Shown here piece after piece: positions 48,460 to 58,500 of a stretch of DNA of 58,500 nucleotides; positions within the stretch are counted from its first letter, which is position 1, and the number at the start of each line of letters is the position of its first letter. The DNA comes from Rossellomorea vietnamensis. Its GTDB lineage: Bacteria > Bacillota > Bacilli > Bacillales > Bacillaceae_B. The stretch spans positions 2,677,501 to 2,736,000 of the forward strand of contig NZ_CP104558.1 of assembly GCF_025398035.1 (NCBI RefSeq), read 5' to 3'. A model generated the notes under the pieces. The model saw nothing but the letters and a program-made list of their open reading frames with translations. It was not told the origin of the DNA and searched no databases. The translations under genes and the position numbers were made by a program.

Positions 48460-49551
48460 TTACAGTGCTTTTTCCAGTTGCTTCGGTTTCGCAAATATCA
48501 TCCTGCCTGCAGATGTCTGAAGAACGGATGTGACAAGGACATCGATATACTTACCGATGTAATTACGCCCTTCTTCCACGACGATCATCGTACCATCATC
48601 CAGGTAAGCAATTCCCTGGTTATGCTCCTTACCGTCTTTGATGACCTGTACCTTCAATTCTTCTCCAGGAAGAACAACCGGTTTGACGGCGTTGGCCAGG
48701 TCATTGATGTTCAATACTTGTACACCTTGAAGATCACACACTTTATTCAGGTTAAAATCATTCGTTACAACGATACCATTCGTAAGCTTCGCTAATTTCA
48801 CCAGCTTCGAATCCACTTCCTGAATTTCCTCGAAGTCCCCCTCATATATCTGGACCTCAACAGGAAGCTCTTTTTGGATACGGTTTAAAATATCCAGACC
48901 ACGGCGTCCACGATTTCGCTTCAATACATCGGAAGAATCGGCAATATGCTGGAGCTCTTCCAGTACGAATTGCGGAATCACCACGATTCCTTCTAAAAAT
49001 CCTGTTTGGCAGATATCCGCGATACGGCCATCAATGATCACGCTCGTATCCAATATCTTAAGGGTCTTCACACCCTCTTCATCCAAATCATCTTCCGTCC
49101 CTTTTTTCTTACCTCGGTTTGCCGTGCCGAATAGATTGACCAATTCGTCCCTTTTCTTAAATCCAACCTGGAATCCTAAATATCCAAGAAGCAATGTTAA
49201 TAGAATGGGAATCACCGTATTGACGATCGGAATCTCCATCTGATTGAAGGGGATCCCAAACAAATACGCAACAAATAAACCGATAATCAGGCCTAAACTG
49301 CCAAATAACAAATCCGTTACTGGTGCCTTTACCAAGCTATCTTCAAACCACTTGACGAAATTGACGACATACTCGACTGCCCAAAACGTAAGAATATAAA
49401 AAATGATGGCACCAAATATAGCAGTCATATAAGGGTTATTAATTAAAGGAATGTCCGATAGATTTATGACGGTAAATAATTCGGGAAGCAGAAATATCCC
49501 AAGTGTTCCCCCGACAATGAGGAAGCACGCTTGAACGATTCTTTTTAACAT
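48460..49551 (-). CDS. yacL: membrane-anchored PIN/TRAM domain protein (YacL)
   Basis: A 363-residue protein with four hydrophobic segments in the first 130 residues, a PIN nuclease-like domain ([27 protein letters not shown] in parts, then [21 protein letters not shown]) with conserved Asp residues, and a C-terminal TRAM domain ([19 protein letters not shown]). The family is widespread in Bacillota, and its role is not established; RNase activity is inferred from the PIN fold. ATG behind AGGAGG. Confidence 0.9.
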   Translation of the reverse strand: MLKRIVQACFLIVGGTLGIFLLPELFTVINLSDIPLINNPYMTAIFGAIIFYILTFWAVEYVVNFVKWFEDSLVKAPVTDLLFGSLGLIIGLFVAYLFGIPFNQMEIPIVNTVIPILLTLLLGYLGFQVGFKKRDELVNLFGTANRGKKKGTEDDLDEEGVKTLKILDTSVIIDGRIADICQTGFLEGIVVIPQFVLEELQHIADSSDVLKRNRGRRGLDILNRIQKELPVEVQIYEGDFEEIQEVDSKLVKLAKLTNGIVVTNDFNLNKVCDLQGVQVLNINDLANAVKPVVLPGEELKVQVIKDGKEHNQGIAYLDDGTMIVVEEGRNYIGKYIDVLVTSVLQTSAGRMIFAKPKQLEKAL

Positions 49552-49764
49552 TCCCTCACCTCCTCCTACTCATTATAAACAATTTACTATTTTTGAAACG
49601 TCTAAGGGCTTGAAAATTTGAATTTAATACAACGGATACGATTTTGATACACTTATCCCAGCTTACTAGCTTCCTTAAATGAAGGCTAACACGTCCAAAC
49701 CAAACTGTCAATTTTTTGAAAATGATACAATTATACCATTTCTGGCATATATAGGCCTCTCTAC

Positions 49765-50838
49765 CTACAGCTGTCGATCGGCAAACGTCTGTTCCTTAAT
49801 CAGTTTTAACCCCTCTTTGATTTTCCTTGCCCGCACTTCACCGATGCCTTCGACTTCATCCAAATCATCGACTGAAGCCCTCACTACATGGGGGAGGGTT
49901 TCAAATCTCGTGATAAGATTTTCAATGATGACGATCGGCAGACGGGGGATCTTATTCAACACGCGGTATCCCCTTGGATAGATCGCATCATCATGATGGA
50001 CATATCCGTGGTATCCGAGTAATTTTAAAAGGACATTATCCTCCAATACTTCTGAATGAACAAGCTCCTGGAACTTATAGAGAAGTTCGAACGGTTTGAT
50101 ATTCCTTTCCTGGGAATAGTCCCGGATGATGAGCATCGCCTCATCCTCAATATCCGCCAACAGTTCATTCATCTGGAGGCGGATCAATCTGCCCTCGACA
50201 CCGAGCTCGCTGAGATACGTCAAAAGCTCGTTCTTGATCCTGAGAACCATCTCGAAGCGGTGAAGAACCTGCAGTAAGTCGCTTTGGGTGACAAGCTCCT
50301 CAAACTCAAGGACGGATAAATTAGAAATGCTTTGATCGAGAACCACCTTATATTTCTCCAAGGTTTGGATTGCCTGGTTGGCTTTCGTCAAGATGACAGA
50401 GATGTCCTTTAGTGCATATCGGAAATTCCCTTGATACAGGGTGATGACGTTTCTCCGTTGAGAGATGGCGATGACAAGGGCATTTGTCTGCCTCGCAACC
50501 CGTTCTGCCGTCCGATGTCTCATACCCGTTTCCGTGGAAGGCACGTACACATCGGGAGCCAACTGTGCATTTGCCAAAATGATCTTCGTTCCCGCTTCAT
50601 TCAGGATGATGGCCCCATCCATCTTGGCCAATTCATACAGGTAGCTGGGGGAGAATGCACAATTGATATGAAAGCCCCCGTCCAGAACAGATTTCACCTT
50701 ATCATTGTACCCAACAACAATAAGTCCACCCGTATTGGCTCTCAGCACATTATCAATGCCGTCCCTGATCGGGGCACCGGGAGCAACGAATTGCAATATA
50801 TCCGACATGGACTTATCTCTTGCCTTCTTATCTTCCAT
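49765..50838 (-). CDS. disA: DNA integrity scanning diadenylate cyclase DisA
   Basis: Makes cyclic di-AMP and scans DNA for branched damage, pausing at lesions. The 357-residue protein has the DAC domain with the catalytic motifs DGA (in [13 protein letters not shown]) and RHRTA (in [10 protein letters not shown]), a helical linker, and a C-terminal helix-hairpin-helix ([17 protein letters not shown]). It is 3 bp after radA; RadA is known to interact with DisA in B. subtilis. Confidence 0.97.
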   Translation of the reverse strand: MEDKKARDKSMSDILQFVAPGAPIRDGIDNVLRANTGGLIVVGYNDKVKSVLDGGFHINCAFSPSYLYELAKMDGAIILNEAGTKIILANAQLAPDVYVPSTETGMRHRTAERVARQTNALVIAISQRRNVITLYQGNFRYALKDISVILTKANQAIQTLEKYKVVLDQSISNLSVLEFEELVTQSDLLQVLHRFEMVLRIKNELLTYLSELGVEGRLIRLQMNELLADIEDEAMLIIRDYSQERNIKPFELLYKFQELVHSEVLEDNVLLKLLGYHGYVHHDDAIYPRGYRVLNKIPRLPIVIIENLITRFETLPHVVRASVDDLDEVEGIGEVRARKIKEGLKLIKEQTFADRQL

Positions 50839-50841
50839 TTC

Positions 50842-52218
50842 TTATCCTCCTAAGATAATTGAGAGTGCTTCATTGATATTAGATACCCCTTTGACCTCTA
50901 TATCAGAAGGAGGCTGCCATCCGCTTAAGTTATTCTGGGGAATAATCACTCTCTTAAACCCTAACTTGGCTGCTTCCTGCACGCGCTGCTCAATTCTTGA
51001 TACCCTTCTGATCTCACCTGTTAAACCGACTTCACCGATAATGCAATCATGGGCACTGGACGCCCTGTCACGAAAACTCGAAGCGATACTTGCAGCAACA
51101 GCCAAATCAATCGCCGGTTCATCCAGTTTCACACCGCCAGCCACTTTCAGATAGGCATCCTGCTGCTGCAATAGCATGCCTGCCCGCTTTTCCAACACAG
51201 CCATGATCAATGAAACCCGGCTATGATCGATCCCGGTTGCCATCCTTCGGGGATTATTAAAACTGGTTGGGGTCACAAGAGCTTGAATCTCCACCAGAAC
51301 CGGCCTCGTTCCTTCCATCGAGGCAACCACCGTTGAACCTGCCGCACCCTGTGAACGCTCCTCCAGGAATATCTCAGACGGATTGGCCACTTCCTCAAGG
51401 CCCAGTTCCTTCATTTCAAAAATCCCCATCTCATTCGTAGATCCGAAACGGTTCTTCACCGCTCTTAAAATACGATAGGAGTGATGACGTTCGCCTTCAA
51501 AATACAGGACGGTATCGACCATATGCTCCAATAATCGAGGTCCTGCAATCGAGCCTTCCTTGGTAACATGCCCTACAATAAAGATGGCAATGCCCTTTGT
51601 TTTCCCGATTCTCATCAGTTCTGCCGTACACTCCCTTACCTGGGACACACTGCCGGGGGCAGACGTCACGTCAGGATGAAAGACTGTCTGAATCGAGTCG
51701 ATGATGACGAAATCCGGCGAGATTTGCTCAATCGTTTGATGAATCAGCTCAAGATTTGTTTCCGCAAATATATATAAATCATCTGATTTCACATGCAGTC
51801 GATCTGCCCGGAGCTTGGTTTGCTTGATGGATTCCTCTCCGGAAATGTATAAAACCTTCTGCTTCTGATCAGCAAGCTGGGCCGAAACCTGCAGCAGCAA
51901 AGTGGATTTTCCGATCCCCGGGTCTCCACCAATCAAGATAAGCGACCCTGGTACTACTCCTCCCCCAAGCACCCGGTTCAACTCTTTCGACTCGGTCAAT
52001 ACCCTTGGCTCCTGCTTGGTTTCGATGGAGATCAGCTTCTCTGCTTTAGATGGTCCGGTATTCTCTGAGTGCATAAACGACGTCCGGGGTTTCTTCCCTG
52101 TCATCTCAACCTCTTCCACCATCGTATTCCATTCGTTACACCCCGGACATTTCCCCATCCATTTAGCAGACTCATATCCACAAGATGAACACACAAACTT
52201 TGTCTTTTTCTTAGCCAA
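50842..52218 (-). CDS. radA: DNA repair/branch migration protein RadA
   Basis: RecA-related helicase for recombination intermediates. The 458-residue protein has an N-terminal four-Cys zinc finger (CSSC ... CPGC), Walker [11 protein letters not shown], the RadA motif [11 protein letters not shown] and a C-terminal Lon-like domain ([23 protein letters not shown]). The start is a TTG at 52218 behind GAGGGGAAG. It has its own promoter, separate from the clpC operon. Confidence 0.97.
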   Translation of the reverse strand: MAKKKTKFVCSSCGYESAKWMGKCPGCNEWNTMVEEVEMTGKKPRTSFMHSENTGPSKAEKLISIETKQEPRVLTESKELNRVLGGGVVPGSLILIGGDPGIGKSTLLLQVSAQLADQKQKVLYISGEESIKQTKLRADRLHVKSDDLYIFAETNLELIHQTIEQISPDFVIIDSIQTVFHPDVTSAPGSVSQVRECTAELMRIGKTKGIAIFIVGHVTKEGSIAGPRLLEHMVDTVLYFEGERHHSYRILRAVKNRFGSTNEMGIFEMKELGLEEVANPSEIFLEERSQGAAGSTVVASMEGTRPVLVEIQALVTPTSFNNPRRMATGIDHSRVSLIMAVLEKRAGMLLQQQDAYLKVAGGVKLDEPAIDLAVAASIASSFRDRASSAHDCIIGEVGLTGEIRRVSRIEQRVQEAAKLGFKRVIIPQNNLSGWQPPSDIEVKGVSNINEALSIILGG

Positions 52219-52283
52219 TCTATTCTTCCCCTCTATTATCCTATTTGTACTCTTAACTATTCACGATAATACCATTTGGAATG

Positions 52284-52312
52284 ATTGTATCGGTTTTATG
52301 TACTAGATTCAA
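52284..52312 (-). promoter_or_regulatory. sigma-A promoter of radA-disA
   Basis: Minus strand: TTGAAT (52307-52312), 17 bp, TACAAT (52284-52289). Its -35 touches the hairpin repeat at 52315. Confidence 0.7.
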
Positions 52313-52314
52313 TT

Positions 52315-52440
52315 GAAAAGCGGAGCCGGCTTGGGTAGAGGCGACAAGCATAAGACGAGTGAACCGGAAAGGCGCCCTTTGCCTTTTTGGTTCACTTGGC
52401 TTATGACCTCGAGCCTCTAGCCGGCGGAGCTAGACAATCG
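52315..52440. repeat. long-hairpin repeat element, full copy
   Basis: Nested inverted repeats: GCCGGCT/AGCCGGC, TAGAGGC/GCCTCTA, CATAAG/CTTATG, GTGAACC/GGTTCAC and AAAGGC/GCCTTT form one 120-bp hairpin. It starts GAAAAGCGGAGCCGGCTTGG, and the same start recurs at 52439. No gene is seen in the 328-bp radA-clpC gap. Confidence 0.8.
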
Positions 52441-52470
52441 AAAAGCGGAGCCGGCTTGGTCAGGCCCGCC
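52439..52470. repeat. long-hairpin repeat element, truncated copy
   Basis: CGAAAAGCGGAGCCGGCTTGG repeats the left end of the full copy at 52315 in direct orientation, then diverges (TCAGGCCCGCC). It looks like a second, truncated copy. Confidence 0.65.
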
Positions 52471-52495
52471 CACCACGTAAGGTAACCATTATGAT

Positions 52496-52532
52496 AAAAG
52501 AGGTACACGAAAAACATATACGTGTACCTCTT
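52496..52532 (-). terminator. terminator of the ctsR-mcsA-mcsB-clpC operon
   Basis: Perfect stem AAGAGGTACACG / CGTGTACCTCTT with an 11-nt loop and a short T-tract, 14 bp after the clpC stop on the minus strand. Confidence 0.88.
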
Positions 52533-52546
52533 CATCATCCTTGCTA

Positions 52547-54994
52547 TTATGTCGGCGTATTGGCTGCTTCCTCTTCTTTAACCTTTACAACAAATTCACT
52601 ATCTTCTACGTCGATCAAAATATTCTGTCCTGTCAGCACTTTCCCTCTTAACAATTCTTCCGACAGTTTATCCTCAACATATTTCTGGATAGCGCGACGG
52701 AGAGGTCGTGCACCGTATTCAGGATCGAATCCTTCATCTGCTATCTTCTCTTTGGCAGCAGGTGTAAGCTCTAAATGAATATCCTGTTCTTTCAAGCGGG
52801 TTGTCAATTGGTTTGACATCAATGTCACAATCTCTTTCAAGTGGTCTTTTTCAAGGGAATGGAACACGATGATTTCATCGATACGGTTAAGGAACTCAGG
52901 TCGGAAAGCACGTTTCAGCTCTTCCATGACCTTTCCTTTCATATCTTTATAATCCTGTTTCCCGTCCTGAATATTGAACCCTACGTATTTATTGCTCTTA
53001 AGGGACTGTGCACCAACGTTTGAAGTCATGATCAGGACTGTATTCCTGAAGTCTACCGTTCTTCCTTTAGAGTCTGTTAAACGGCCATCCTCCAGAACTT
53101 GAAGGAGAATATTGAATACATCCGGATGTGCTTTTTCAATTTCATCCAAAAGAACGACCGAATATGGCTTGCGGCGAACCTTTTCCGTTAACTGACCGCC
53201 TTCCTCGTATCCCACATATCCTGGAGGAGAACCGACCAAACGGGAAGTCGAATGCTTCTCCATGTACTCGGACATATCAATGCGGATCATCGCATCTTCA
53301 TCACCGAACATGGACTCTGCAAGTGCTCTTGCCAATTCCGTTTTCCCGACTCCAGTAGGTCCTAAGAAAATGAAGGAACCAATCGGACGCTTCGGATCTT
53401 TCAAGCCGGCCCGTGCACGGCGCACGGCTTTCGAAACAGCAACGACTGCTTCTGATTGTCCGATGACTCTGGAATGAAGGATTTCCTCTAATTTGAGTAA
53501 GCGATCCGTTTCCGTTTGAGCCAATTTCGATACCGGTACTCCCGTCCAGTTCGAAACAACCTTCGCAATATCCTCAACAGTTACTTCTGTATTTTCCTGC
53601 CCCTGCTTTTCTTTCCATGTGTTCTTTGTTTCTTCCAGCTCTTCACGAAGCTTCTGCTCAGAATCTCTTAGTGAAGCCGCTTTTTCAAATTCCTGGCTTT
53701 GAACCGCTGCATCCTTCTCTTTGCGGATTTCTTCCAGCTTTGCTTCAAGCTCTTTCAAGTTTGGCGGCGTCGTATAAGAACGTAAGCGCACCTTGGAACC
53801 TGCTTCATCAATTAAATCGATGGCCTTATCCGGTAGGAAGCGGTCTGAAATATAGCGATCAGAAAGCTTCACTGCAGCATCAATCGCTTCATCCGTAATC
53901 GACACGCGGTGATGGGCCTCATAACGATCACGTAATCCTTTAAGGATCTGAATGGACTCTGCAGCCGTTGGTTCATTGACTTGAATTGGTTGGAAACGGC
54001 GCTCAAGCGCTGCATCCTTTTCAATATATTTACGGTACTCATCTAATGTCGTGGCACCGATACATTGCAATTCCCCACGTGCAAGGGAAGGCTTTAAGAT
54101 GTTGGAGGCATCAATCGCCCCTTCAGCCCCTCCTGCTCCGATTAACGTATGGAGCTCATCGATGAAGAGGATGATGTTACCCGCCTGACGGATTTCATCC
54201 ATGACCTTCTTCAGTCGGTCCTCGAATTCTCCGCGGTATTTCGTACCGGCTACCACCGTACCCATATCAAGGGTCATCACGCGTTTGTCACGCAGGATTT
54301 CAGGCACTTCATTGGCGATGATCTGCTGTGCAAGGCCTTCTGCGATCGCTGTCTTACCTACTCCGGGCTCACCGATCAACACCGGGTTATTCTTCGTACG
54401 ACGACTCAGCACTTCAATGACGCGCTGAATTTCCTTGCTTCGACCAATGACCGGATCCAAGCTGCCTTCACGGGCAATGGCTGTCAGATCACGGGCTAAG
54501 CTGTCAAGTGTAGGCGTATTGGCATTGGCGTTGCCTCCACCCTGATGGTTGCTTGAATCATTGCTTCCAAGCAACTGCAATACCTGCTGTCTCGCTTTAT
54601 TCAAGCTGACACCCAGATTACCGAGTACCCGGGCGGCCACTCCTTCACCCTCGCGAATCAACCCCAGTAAAATATGTTCCGTTCCTACATATGAGTGACC
54701 CAGCTTACGGGCCTCATCCATGGAAAGTTCAATCACTTTCTTCGCACGAGGTGTGTAATGGATCGTTTGAGATTTCTCGGTTCCTTTCCCGATCAATCCT
54801 TCAACTTCCTTCTGGATCTTTTCAGGGCTCAGTCCCAATGCCGTAAGTGCCTTGGCAGCGATTCCTTCACCTTCGCGGACAAGTCCTAATAAAATATGTT
54901 CAGTACCAATATTACTGTGCGACAAACGAATCGCTTCTTCTTGAGCTAATGCCAGTACTTTTTGGGCTCTTTCTGTAAATCGACCAAACATCAT
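52547..54994 (-). CDS. clpC: ATP-dependent Clp protease ATPase subunit ClpC
   Basis: AAA+ unfoldase that feeds ClpP with phosphoarginine-marked or adaptor-delivered substrates. The 815-residue protein has two N-terminal repeats ([34 protein letters not shown]), AAA modules with GEPGVGKT and GPTGVGKT, and a middle UVR/coiled-coil domain (about residues 410-470). I use the first of two adjacent ATGs (54994), 9 bp after AGGAGG. It is the last gene of the ctsR operon. Confidence 0.97.
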   Translation of the reverse strand: MMFGRFTERAQKVLALAQEEAIRLSHSNIGTEHILLGLVREGEGIAAKALTALGLSPEKIQKEVEGLIGKGTEKSQTIHYTPRAKKVIELSMDEARKLGHSYVGTEHILLGLIREGEGVAARVLGNLGVSLNKARQQVLQLLGSNDSSNHQGGGNANANTPTLDSLARDLTAIAREGSLDPVIGRSKEIQRVIEVLSRRTKNNPVLIGEPGVGKTAIAEGLAQQIIANEVPEILRDKRVMTLDMGTVVAGTKYRGEFEDRLKKVMDEIRQAGNIILFIDELHTLIGAGGAEGAIDASNILKPSLARGELQCIGATTLDEYRKYIEKDAALERRFQPIQVNEPTAAESIQILKGLRDRYEAHHRVSITDEAIDAAVKLSDRYISDRFLPDKAIDLIDEAGSKVRLRSYTTPPNLKELEAKLEEIRKEKDAAVQSQEFEKAASLRDSEQKLREELEETKNTWKEKQGQENTEVTVEDIAKVVSNWTGVPVSKLAQTETDRLLKLEEILHSRVIGQSEAVVAVSKAVRRARAGLKDPKRPIGSFIFLGPTGVGKTELARALAESMFGDEDAMIRIDMSEYMEKHSTSRLVGSPPGYVGYEEGGQLTEKVRRKPYSVVLLDEIEKAHPDVFNILLQVLEDGRLTDSKGRTVDFRNTVLIMTSNVGAQSLKSNKYVGFNIQDGKQDYKDMKGKVMEELKRAFRPEFLNRIDEIIVFHSLEKDHLKEIVTLMSNQLTTRLKEQDIHLELTPAAKEKIADEGFDPEYGARPLRRAIQKYVEDKLSEELLRGKVLTGQNILIDVEDSEFVVKVKEEEAANTPT

Positions 54995-54995
54995 A

Positions 54996-56078
54996 TTATT
55001 TTTCCTCCTCACATGTATCTTTATCTAACTTAATTCGCTCCCGAATCAAAGAAGACCTTCTTATATCTCGTTCATTTGGTCTCAATGGACCTCCAGAATA
55101 TTGTTGTAAAAAACCAGGTTGGGTTAAAATCATTAGTTCATTCAATATATTCTTAGATATCACTTTGATGTATCCTAAATCAATTCCAAGCCTGACATCC
55201 GATAAACATTTCGCAGCTTCCTTGGACTCAATGATCCTGCTATGCTCCAGCACCCCTAGAGAACGGAAGATCCTATCCTCTAATTGTATGTTTGACGTTT
55301 GAACTAATGCATCCCTTGCCGATTGCTCTTTCTCGATGATCTGCTTCACAACACTTAACAAATCTTCTACGATATCCTCTTCCGACTTACCAAGTGTCGT
55401 TTGATTGGAGATCTGAAAGATGTTCCCCAGCGCTTCGCTGCCTTCTCCGTAGATCCCCCGCACCACTAACCCCAGTTGATTAATCGCAGGGATGATACGG
55501 TTCAATTGCTGCGTCAACACCAGTCCCGGCAAGTGCATCATGACTGAAGCCCTGAGCCCCGTCCCCACGTTGGTAGGACAAGTCGTTAAGTAGCCATGCT
55601 TCTCATCAAACGCAAAGTCAAATTCACTTTCAAACCAATCGTCGATCTGATTGGCTTTCTTTAGAGCTTCCTTCAATTGCAGACCTGGATATAAACACTG
55701 TATTCGAATATGGTCCTCTTCGTTTACCATTATGCTAATATCTTCCTCACTTGATAAAAGGACAGCTCCATAATTCGTTTCCTCTGCGAGATTCGGACTT
55801 ATGAGGTGTTTCTCCATTAATACCCTCTTTTGAAGAGGCTGAATCTCACTTGTAGGTAAAAATTCTAATTCTCCTAAATTCTTCGGGTATGATGTGAGCT
55901 TCTCCTTTACCCGATCCACGATTTCCCGGGCTTCCTCAGAAGAATAAAGAGTGGAAAAACGGAAGTCCGTCAGATTCCTCGCAAGCCTTACCCTCGAGCT
56001 GAGGACAATATCCGAATTCGGTCCCTCCTCACTCATCCAGGAACTGACGGCATTACTCAAGAATTTCTCAAGACTCAT
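54996..56078 (-). CDS. mcsB: protein-arginine kinase McsB
   Basis: Phosphorylates Arg residues on misfolded proteins and CtsR, marking them for ClpCP. The 360-residue protein is homologous to phosphagen kinases: [10 protein letters not shown] (ATP-binding Arg), and [21 protein letters not shown] with the Cys of the active-site loop. It overlaps mcsA by 4 bp and ends 1 bp before clpC. Confidence 0.97.
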   Translation of the reverse strand: MSLEKFLSNAVSSWMSEEGPNSDIVLSSRVRLARNLTDFRFSTLYSSEEAREIVDRVKEKLTSYPKNLGELEFLPTSEIQPLQKRVLMEKHLISPNLAEETNYGAVLLSSEEDISIMVNEEDHIRIQCLYPGLQLKEALKKANQIDDWFESEFDFAFDEKHGYLTTCPTNVGTGLRASVMMHLPGLVLTQQLNRIIPAINQLGLVVRGIYGEGSEALGNIFQISNQTTLGKSEEDIVEDLLSVVKQIIEKEQSARDALVQTSNIQLEDRIFRSLGVLEHSRIIESKEAAKCLSDVRLGIDLGYIKVISKNILNELMILTQPGFLQQYSGGPLRPNERDIRRSSLIRERIKLDKDTCEEEK

Positions 56079-56623
56079 TCGTTATCGCCTCCCTCTTTCT
56101 TCATTTCCTTTTCCAGGGAGCGGATTTCGTCTCGGATTTCGGCTGCTTTCTCAAACTCTTCATCCGCAATCATCGTTTGCAATTCAGACTTCAACTGCAA
56201 TACCTTCTTTTTTACATGGATGGCTCCGCCCATACGTTCCGGAACCTTACCGTGATGCTCGACATTTCCATTATGAACACGCTTTAATAATGGAGTGAGT
56301 TCCTCTTTAAACGTCTCATAACAATGGGCACAGCCGAAGCGTCCCACATTGATGAACTGATGAATCGTCATTTTACATTTTTCACACTGTAAAACTTCTG
56401 TCTTAGGAATCTCGGTTTCCTTTGCCTGCTTAAATGCAGGAGCTATATTAAGAAGACCTGCCAATAGATTGTTCACAGAAAAGCCGGGAGAAGAATCAAA
56501 CATAAACATCTCACCCTTATCCTGAGCACATTGCTCACATAAGTGAACCTCTGTTTTTTCCCCGTTTACCACCTTGGTAAAATGAAGGGTCGCAGGTCTT
56601 TCATTGCACTCTTGACAAACCAT
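56075..56623 (-). CDS. mcsA: protein-arginine kinase activator McsA
   Basis: Zinc protein that activates McsB and modulates CtsR. The 182-residue product has Cys pairs CQEC, CEQC, CEKC and CAHC forming two zinc sites, and a C-terminal UVR motif ([28 protein letters not shown] in parts). I use ATG 56623 ([15 protein letters not shown]) since the GTG at 56632 lies in the ribosome site. Overlaps mcsB by 4 bp. Confidence 0.96.
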   Translation of the reverse strand: MVCQECNERPATLHFTKVVNGEKTEVHLCEQCAQDKGEMFMFDSSPGFSVNNLLAGLLNIAPAFKQAKETEIPKTEVLQCEKCKMTIHQFINVGRFGCAHCYETFKEELTPLLKRVHNGNVEHHGKVPERMGGAIHVKKKVLQLKSELQTMIADEEFEKAAEIRDEIRSLEKEMKKEGGDNE

Positions 56624-56643
56624 CCCATTCACCTCTTTAACCC

Positions 56644-57105
56644 TTACTCATACTTCAATGTATCCAGCATGGCTCTAAGCATTCGTCCTCTCAGTATATC
56701 CCGTTCGGGTAATTCAACCATGATGACCGATCGATCCATCACACTCAGCATGATCTTGGCTTCTCTTTCAGAAATGATTTCTTCTTCGACTAACCGAAAA
56801 ACAATATCAGCTGCCGTATTCTGACTGATCGTTTGTGTAATCAATGCCACTAGCTGGTCGATCAAGTGAACCTGATCGTGGGCCTTCACCTTCATGATCC
56901 GGATGTATCCACCGCCGCCTCGTTTACTTTCTACTACATACCCTCGTTCTACAGTAAAGCGGGTATTAATCACATAATTAATTTGAGAAGGAACACATTG
57001 AAACTTATCAGCGATCTCGCTTCTTTTAATCTCGACTATCTCACTTTCACTCAGTTCTAACACATTCTTTAAATAATTTTCAATGATGTCGGATATGTTC
57101 CTCAT
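56644..57105 (-). CDS. ctsR: transcriptional repressor CtsR
   Basis: Heat-labile repressor of clp genes. The 153-residue protein has an N-terminal winged helix-turn-helix (RSEIADKFQCVPSQINYVINTRF) with the wing RGGGGYIRI, the Gly-rich thermosensor hairpin, and a C-terminal dimerisation domain. I use ATG 57105 behind AGGAGGAGG. It controls its own operon through the heptad repeats directly upstream. Confidence 0.97.
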   Translation of the reverse strand: MRNISDIIENYLKNVLELSESEIVEIKRSEIADKFQCVPSQINYVINTRFTVERGYVVESKRGGGGYIRIMKVKAHDQVHLIDQLVALITQTISQNTAADIVFRLVEEEIISEREAKIMLSVMDRSVIMVELPERDILRGRMLRAMLDTLKYE

Positions 57106-57120
57106 CAAACCTCCTCCTCA

Positions 57121-57144
57121 TTTTGACTTTGACTATATTTGACT
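57121..57144. promoter_or_regulatory. CtsR operator
   Basis: Minus strand AGTCAAA-TAT-AGTCAAA-GTCAAAA: two heptads with a 3-nt spacer (57128-57134, 57138-57144) plus an overlapping third half-site (57122-57128). This matches the known CtsR box and lies just downstream of the -10. Confidence 0.88.
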
Positions 57145-57147
57145 ATA

Positions 57148-57176
57148 ATTATACAACCGTGTTTTAAACTTTGCAA
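57148..57176 (-). promoter_or_regulatory. sigma-A promoter of the ctsR operon
   Basis: Minus strand: TTGCAA (57171-57176), 17 bp, TATAAT (57148-57153). Confidence 0.8.
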
Positions 57177-57198
57177 TTATGAAGTTTGACCTTAGAAG

Positions 57199-57225
57199 TT
57201 TTCCTGTTTACGGAAGGTTTTAAAC
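57199..57225 (-). promoter_or_regulatory. possible sigma-B promoter of the ctsR operon
   Basis: Minus strand: GTTTAA (57220-57225) and GGAAAA (57199-57204) 15 bp apart. B. subtilis has a sigma-B promoter at this place, but the spacer is slightly long and the -10 imperfect. Confidence 0.35.
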
Positions 57226-57540
57226 GTGTGAATGTGAGATTGTTGGATAGAAATTTGGAATTGGGGCACAACGTAGGTGAGAAGTCTTAGGATGGGGTGC
57301 CGTGGTGAGTGGGTTTTGTAGTAGTGGCAATTGGGATTGGTTTAGGCTCAGGAAGAAGTGAATTCTAACTATCCTGACAAGAATGCTTCGTTCCTTAAAT
57401 AGCGTTTTTTTTGGCTATTTTCTCTCCGTTCGATTGGCTTTCAGGTTAGATTGTCTACTTAAGCTGATATTGTGATGTTAGATGGGATTTTGAGACGGCT
57501 AAGTTGCGGATTTTTTATTTACTTTGCCTTTTCGGAAAGC
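57226..57540. other. gene-free stretch between ctsR and the 20-bp array
   Basis: No convincing gene. The only structure noted is an AAATAGC/GCTATTT inverted repeat (57398-57421) around a T-rich loop. Base usage is unlike the neighbouring genes (G/T-rich on the plus strand). Confidence 0.5.
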
Positions 57541-57661
57541 AATCATGCGAGTTTTGAGGGGAATCATGCCGGATTGATGATAATCGTGCGGGGGAAGGGT
57601 TTTTCATGCGAGGTTGTGATTTATCATGCGGTATTTCAAATAATCGTGCCAGCTTGTCGAA
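57541..57661. repeat. degenerate tandem array of about 20-bp units
   Basis: Six units start at about 57541, 57562, 57582, 57602, 57622 and 57642, each opening with (A/T)(A/T)TC(A/G)TGC(G/C): AATCATGCG, AATCATGCC, AATCGTGCG, TTTCATGCG, TATCATGCG, AATCGTGCC. The heads are conserved and the 11-12-bp tails vary. Period is 20-21 bp. No ORF with coding character covers it. Confidence 0.75.
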
Positions 57662-57786
57662 TTTTCTTTACACCGTCCTTACCAGTTCACTCATCCATCA
57701 CCCATTCCCTTCTTCGTCAACAGGCAGAGACTCTGTCCCTAAAACAGCGTCTCTCTCACAATGTTTTTCGAACTTCAAAACAACAC

Positions 57787-57820
57787 AAAAAAGAGCAACT
57801 CACTAAGAGCTACTCTTTTC
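57787..57820 (-). terminator. terminator of the rRNA operon
   Basis: Minus strand stem AAAGAGTAGCTC / GAGTTGCTCTTT with a 5-6-nt loop and T6, about 6 bp after the 5S rRNA. Confidence 0.88.
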
Positions 57821-57826
57821 CTATTT

Positions 57827-57942
<116 letters not shown>

Positions 57943-58043
57943 ACGAATATTCAATTGAAGGGTTGTTCCTTCAAAACTAGATAAAGGATTGATGTCAAGA
58001 AAGCCGAGTATCGACCAATTGTTGTTCATATAAATATGACTCT

Positions 58044-58500
<457 letters not shown>

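Noticed and set aside
57541..57661. CRISPR array
   Set aside because: Repeat heads are only about 9 bp and degenerate, spacing 20 bp, no Cas genes anywhere in the window.
57943..58043. tRNA gene in the 23S-5S spacer
   Set aside because: No cloverleaf, anticodon arm or TTCGA-type T-loop in either strand of the 100-bp spacer.

Overview
This window is the translation/transcription core of a low-GC, endospore-forming Bacillota genome, almost certainly a member of Bacillaceae close to Bacillus sensu lato. Support: the proteins read like B. subtilis orthologues; the gene order matches the origin-proximal arm of B. subtilis from an rrn operon and ctsR through rpoBC and the S10-spc-alpha cluster to gerD; and gerD, cwlD and sigH are sporulation or germination genes. 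The genus cannot be fixed from the window. Nearly everything is on the minus strand, so transcription runs from right to left; only gerD is on plus.

Right to left: (1) The 3' part of a 23S rRNA gene and a complete 5S rRNA with its terminator (about 58500-57787). A gene-free stretch follows, carrying a degenerate 20-bp periodic array. (2) The CtsR-controlled stress operon ctsR-mcsA-mcsB-clpC, then radA-disA, a PIN/TRAM protein (yacL), ispD-ispF and gltX. (3) A Cys T-box operon cysE-cysS-mrnC-rlmB-rae1, then sigH, then rpmG-secE-nusG. (4) rplK-rplA, L10 leader-rplJ-rplL, rsmC, rpoB-rpoC. (5) The str operon: K-turn protein rplGB, rpsL, rpsG, fusA, tuf. (6) A 915-bp gap with two inverted copies of a palindromic repeat, then the S10-spc-alpha cluster from rpsJ to rplQ (about 15 kb with only short gaps). 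(7) The ECF-transporter energy module ecfA1-ecfA2-ecfT with truA. (8) rplM-rpsI, ybaK, cwlD, salA and convergent gerD.

Functionally the window holds about 35 ribosomal protein genes, the RNA polymerase core (rpoA, rpoB, rpoC), elongation and initiation factors (fusA, tuf, infA, nusG), the Sec channel (secY, secE), two aminoacyl-tRNA synthetases, rRNA maturation (mrnC, rlmB), tRNA modification (truA) and stress proteolysis (clpC, mcsAB, ctsR). Non-coding control is dense: many sigma-A-type promoters, an L10 leader, an L13 leader candidate, two L1-like mRNA sites, a Cys T-box, a CtsR operator and many intrinsic terminators.

The coding content is ordinary. The unusual material is in the gaps: (a) a compact four-way-junction (cloverleaf-like) RNA ending in eight U residues just upstream of ecfA1; (b) three copies of a palindromic element of about 125-132 bp whose outer arms differ between copies but stay complementary; (c) a six-unit, 20-bp periodic array near the rrn operon; (d) a second long-hairpin repeat family next to the radA promoter. 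No CRISPR array, transposase, prophage or defence gene is visible.
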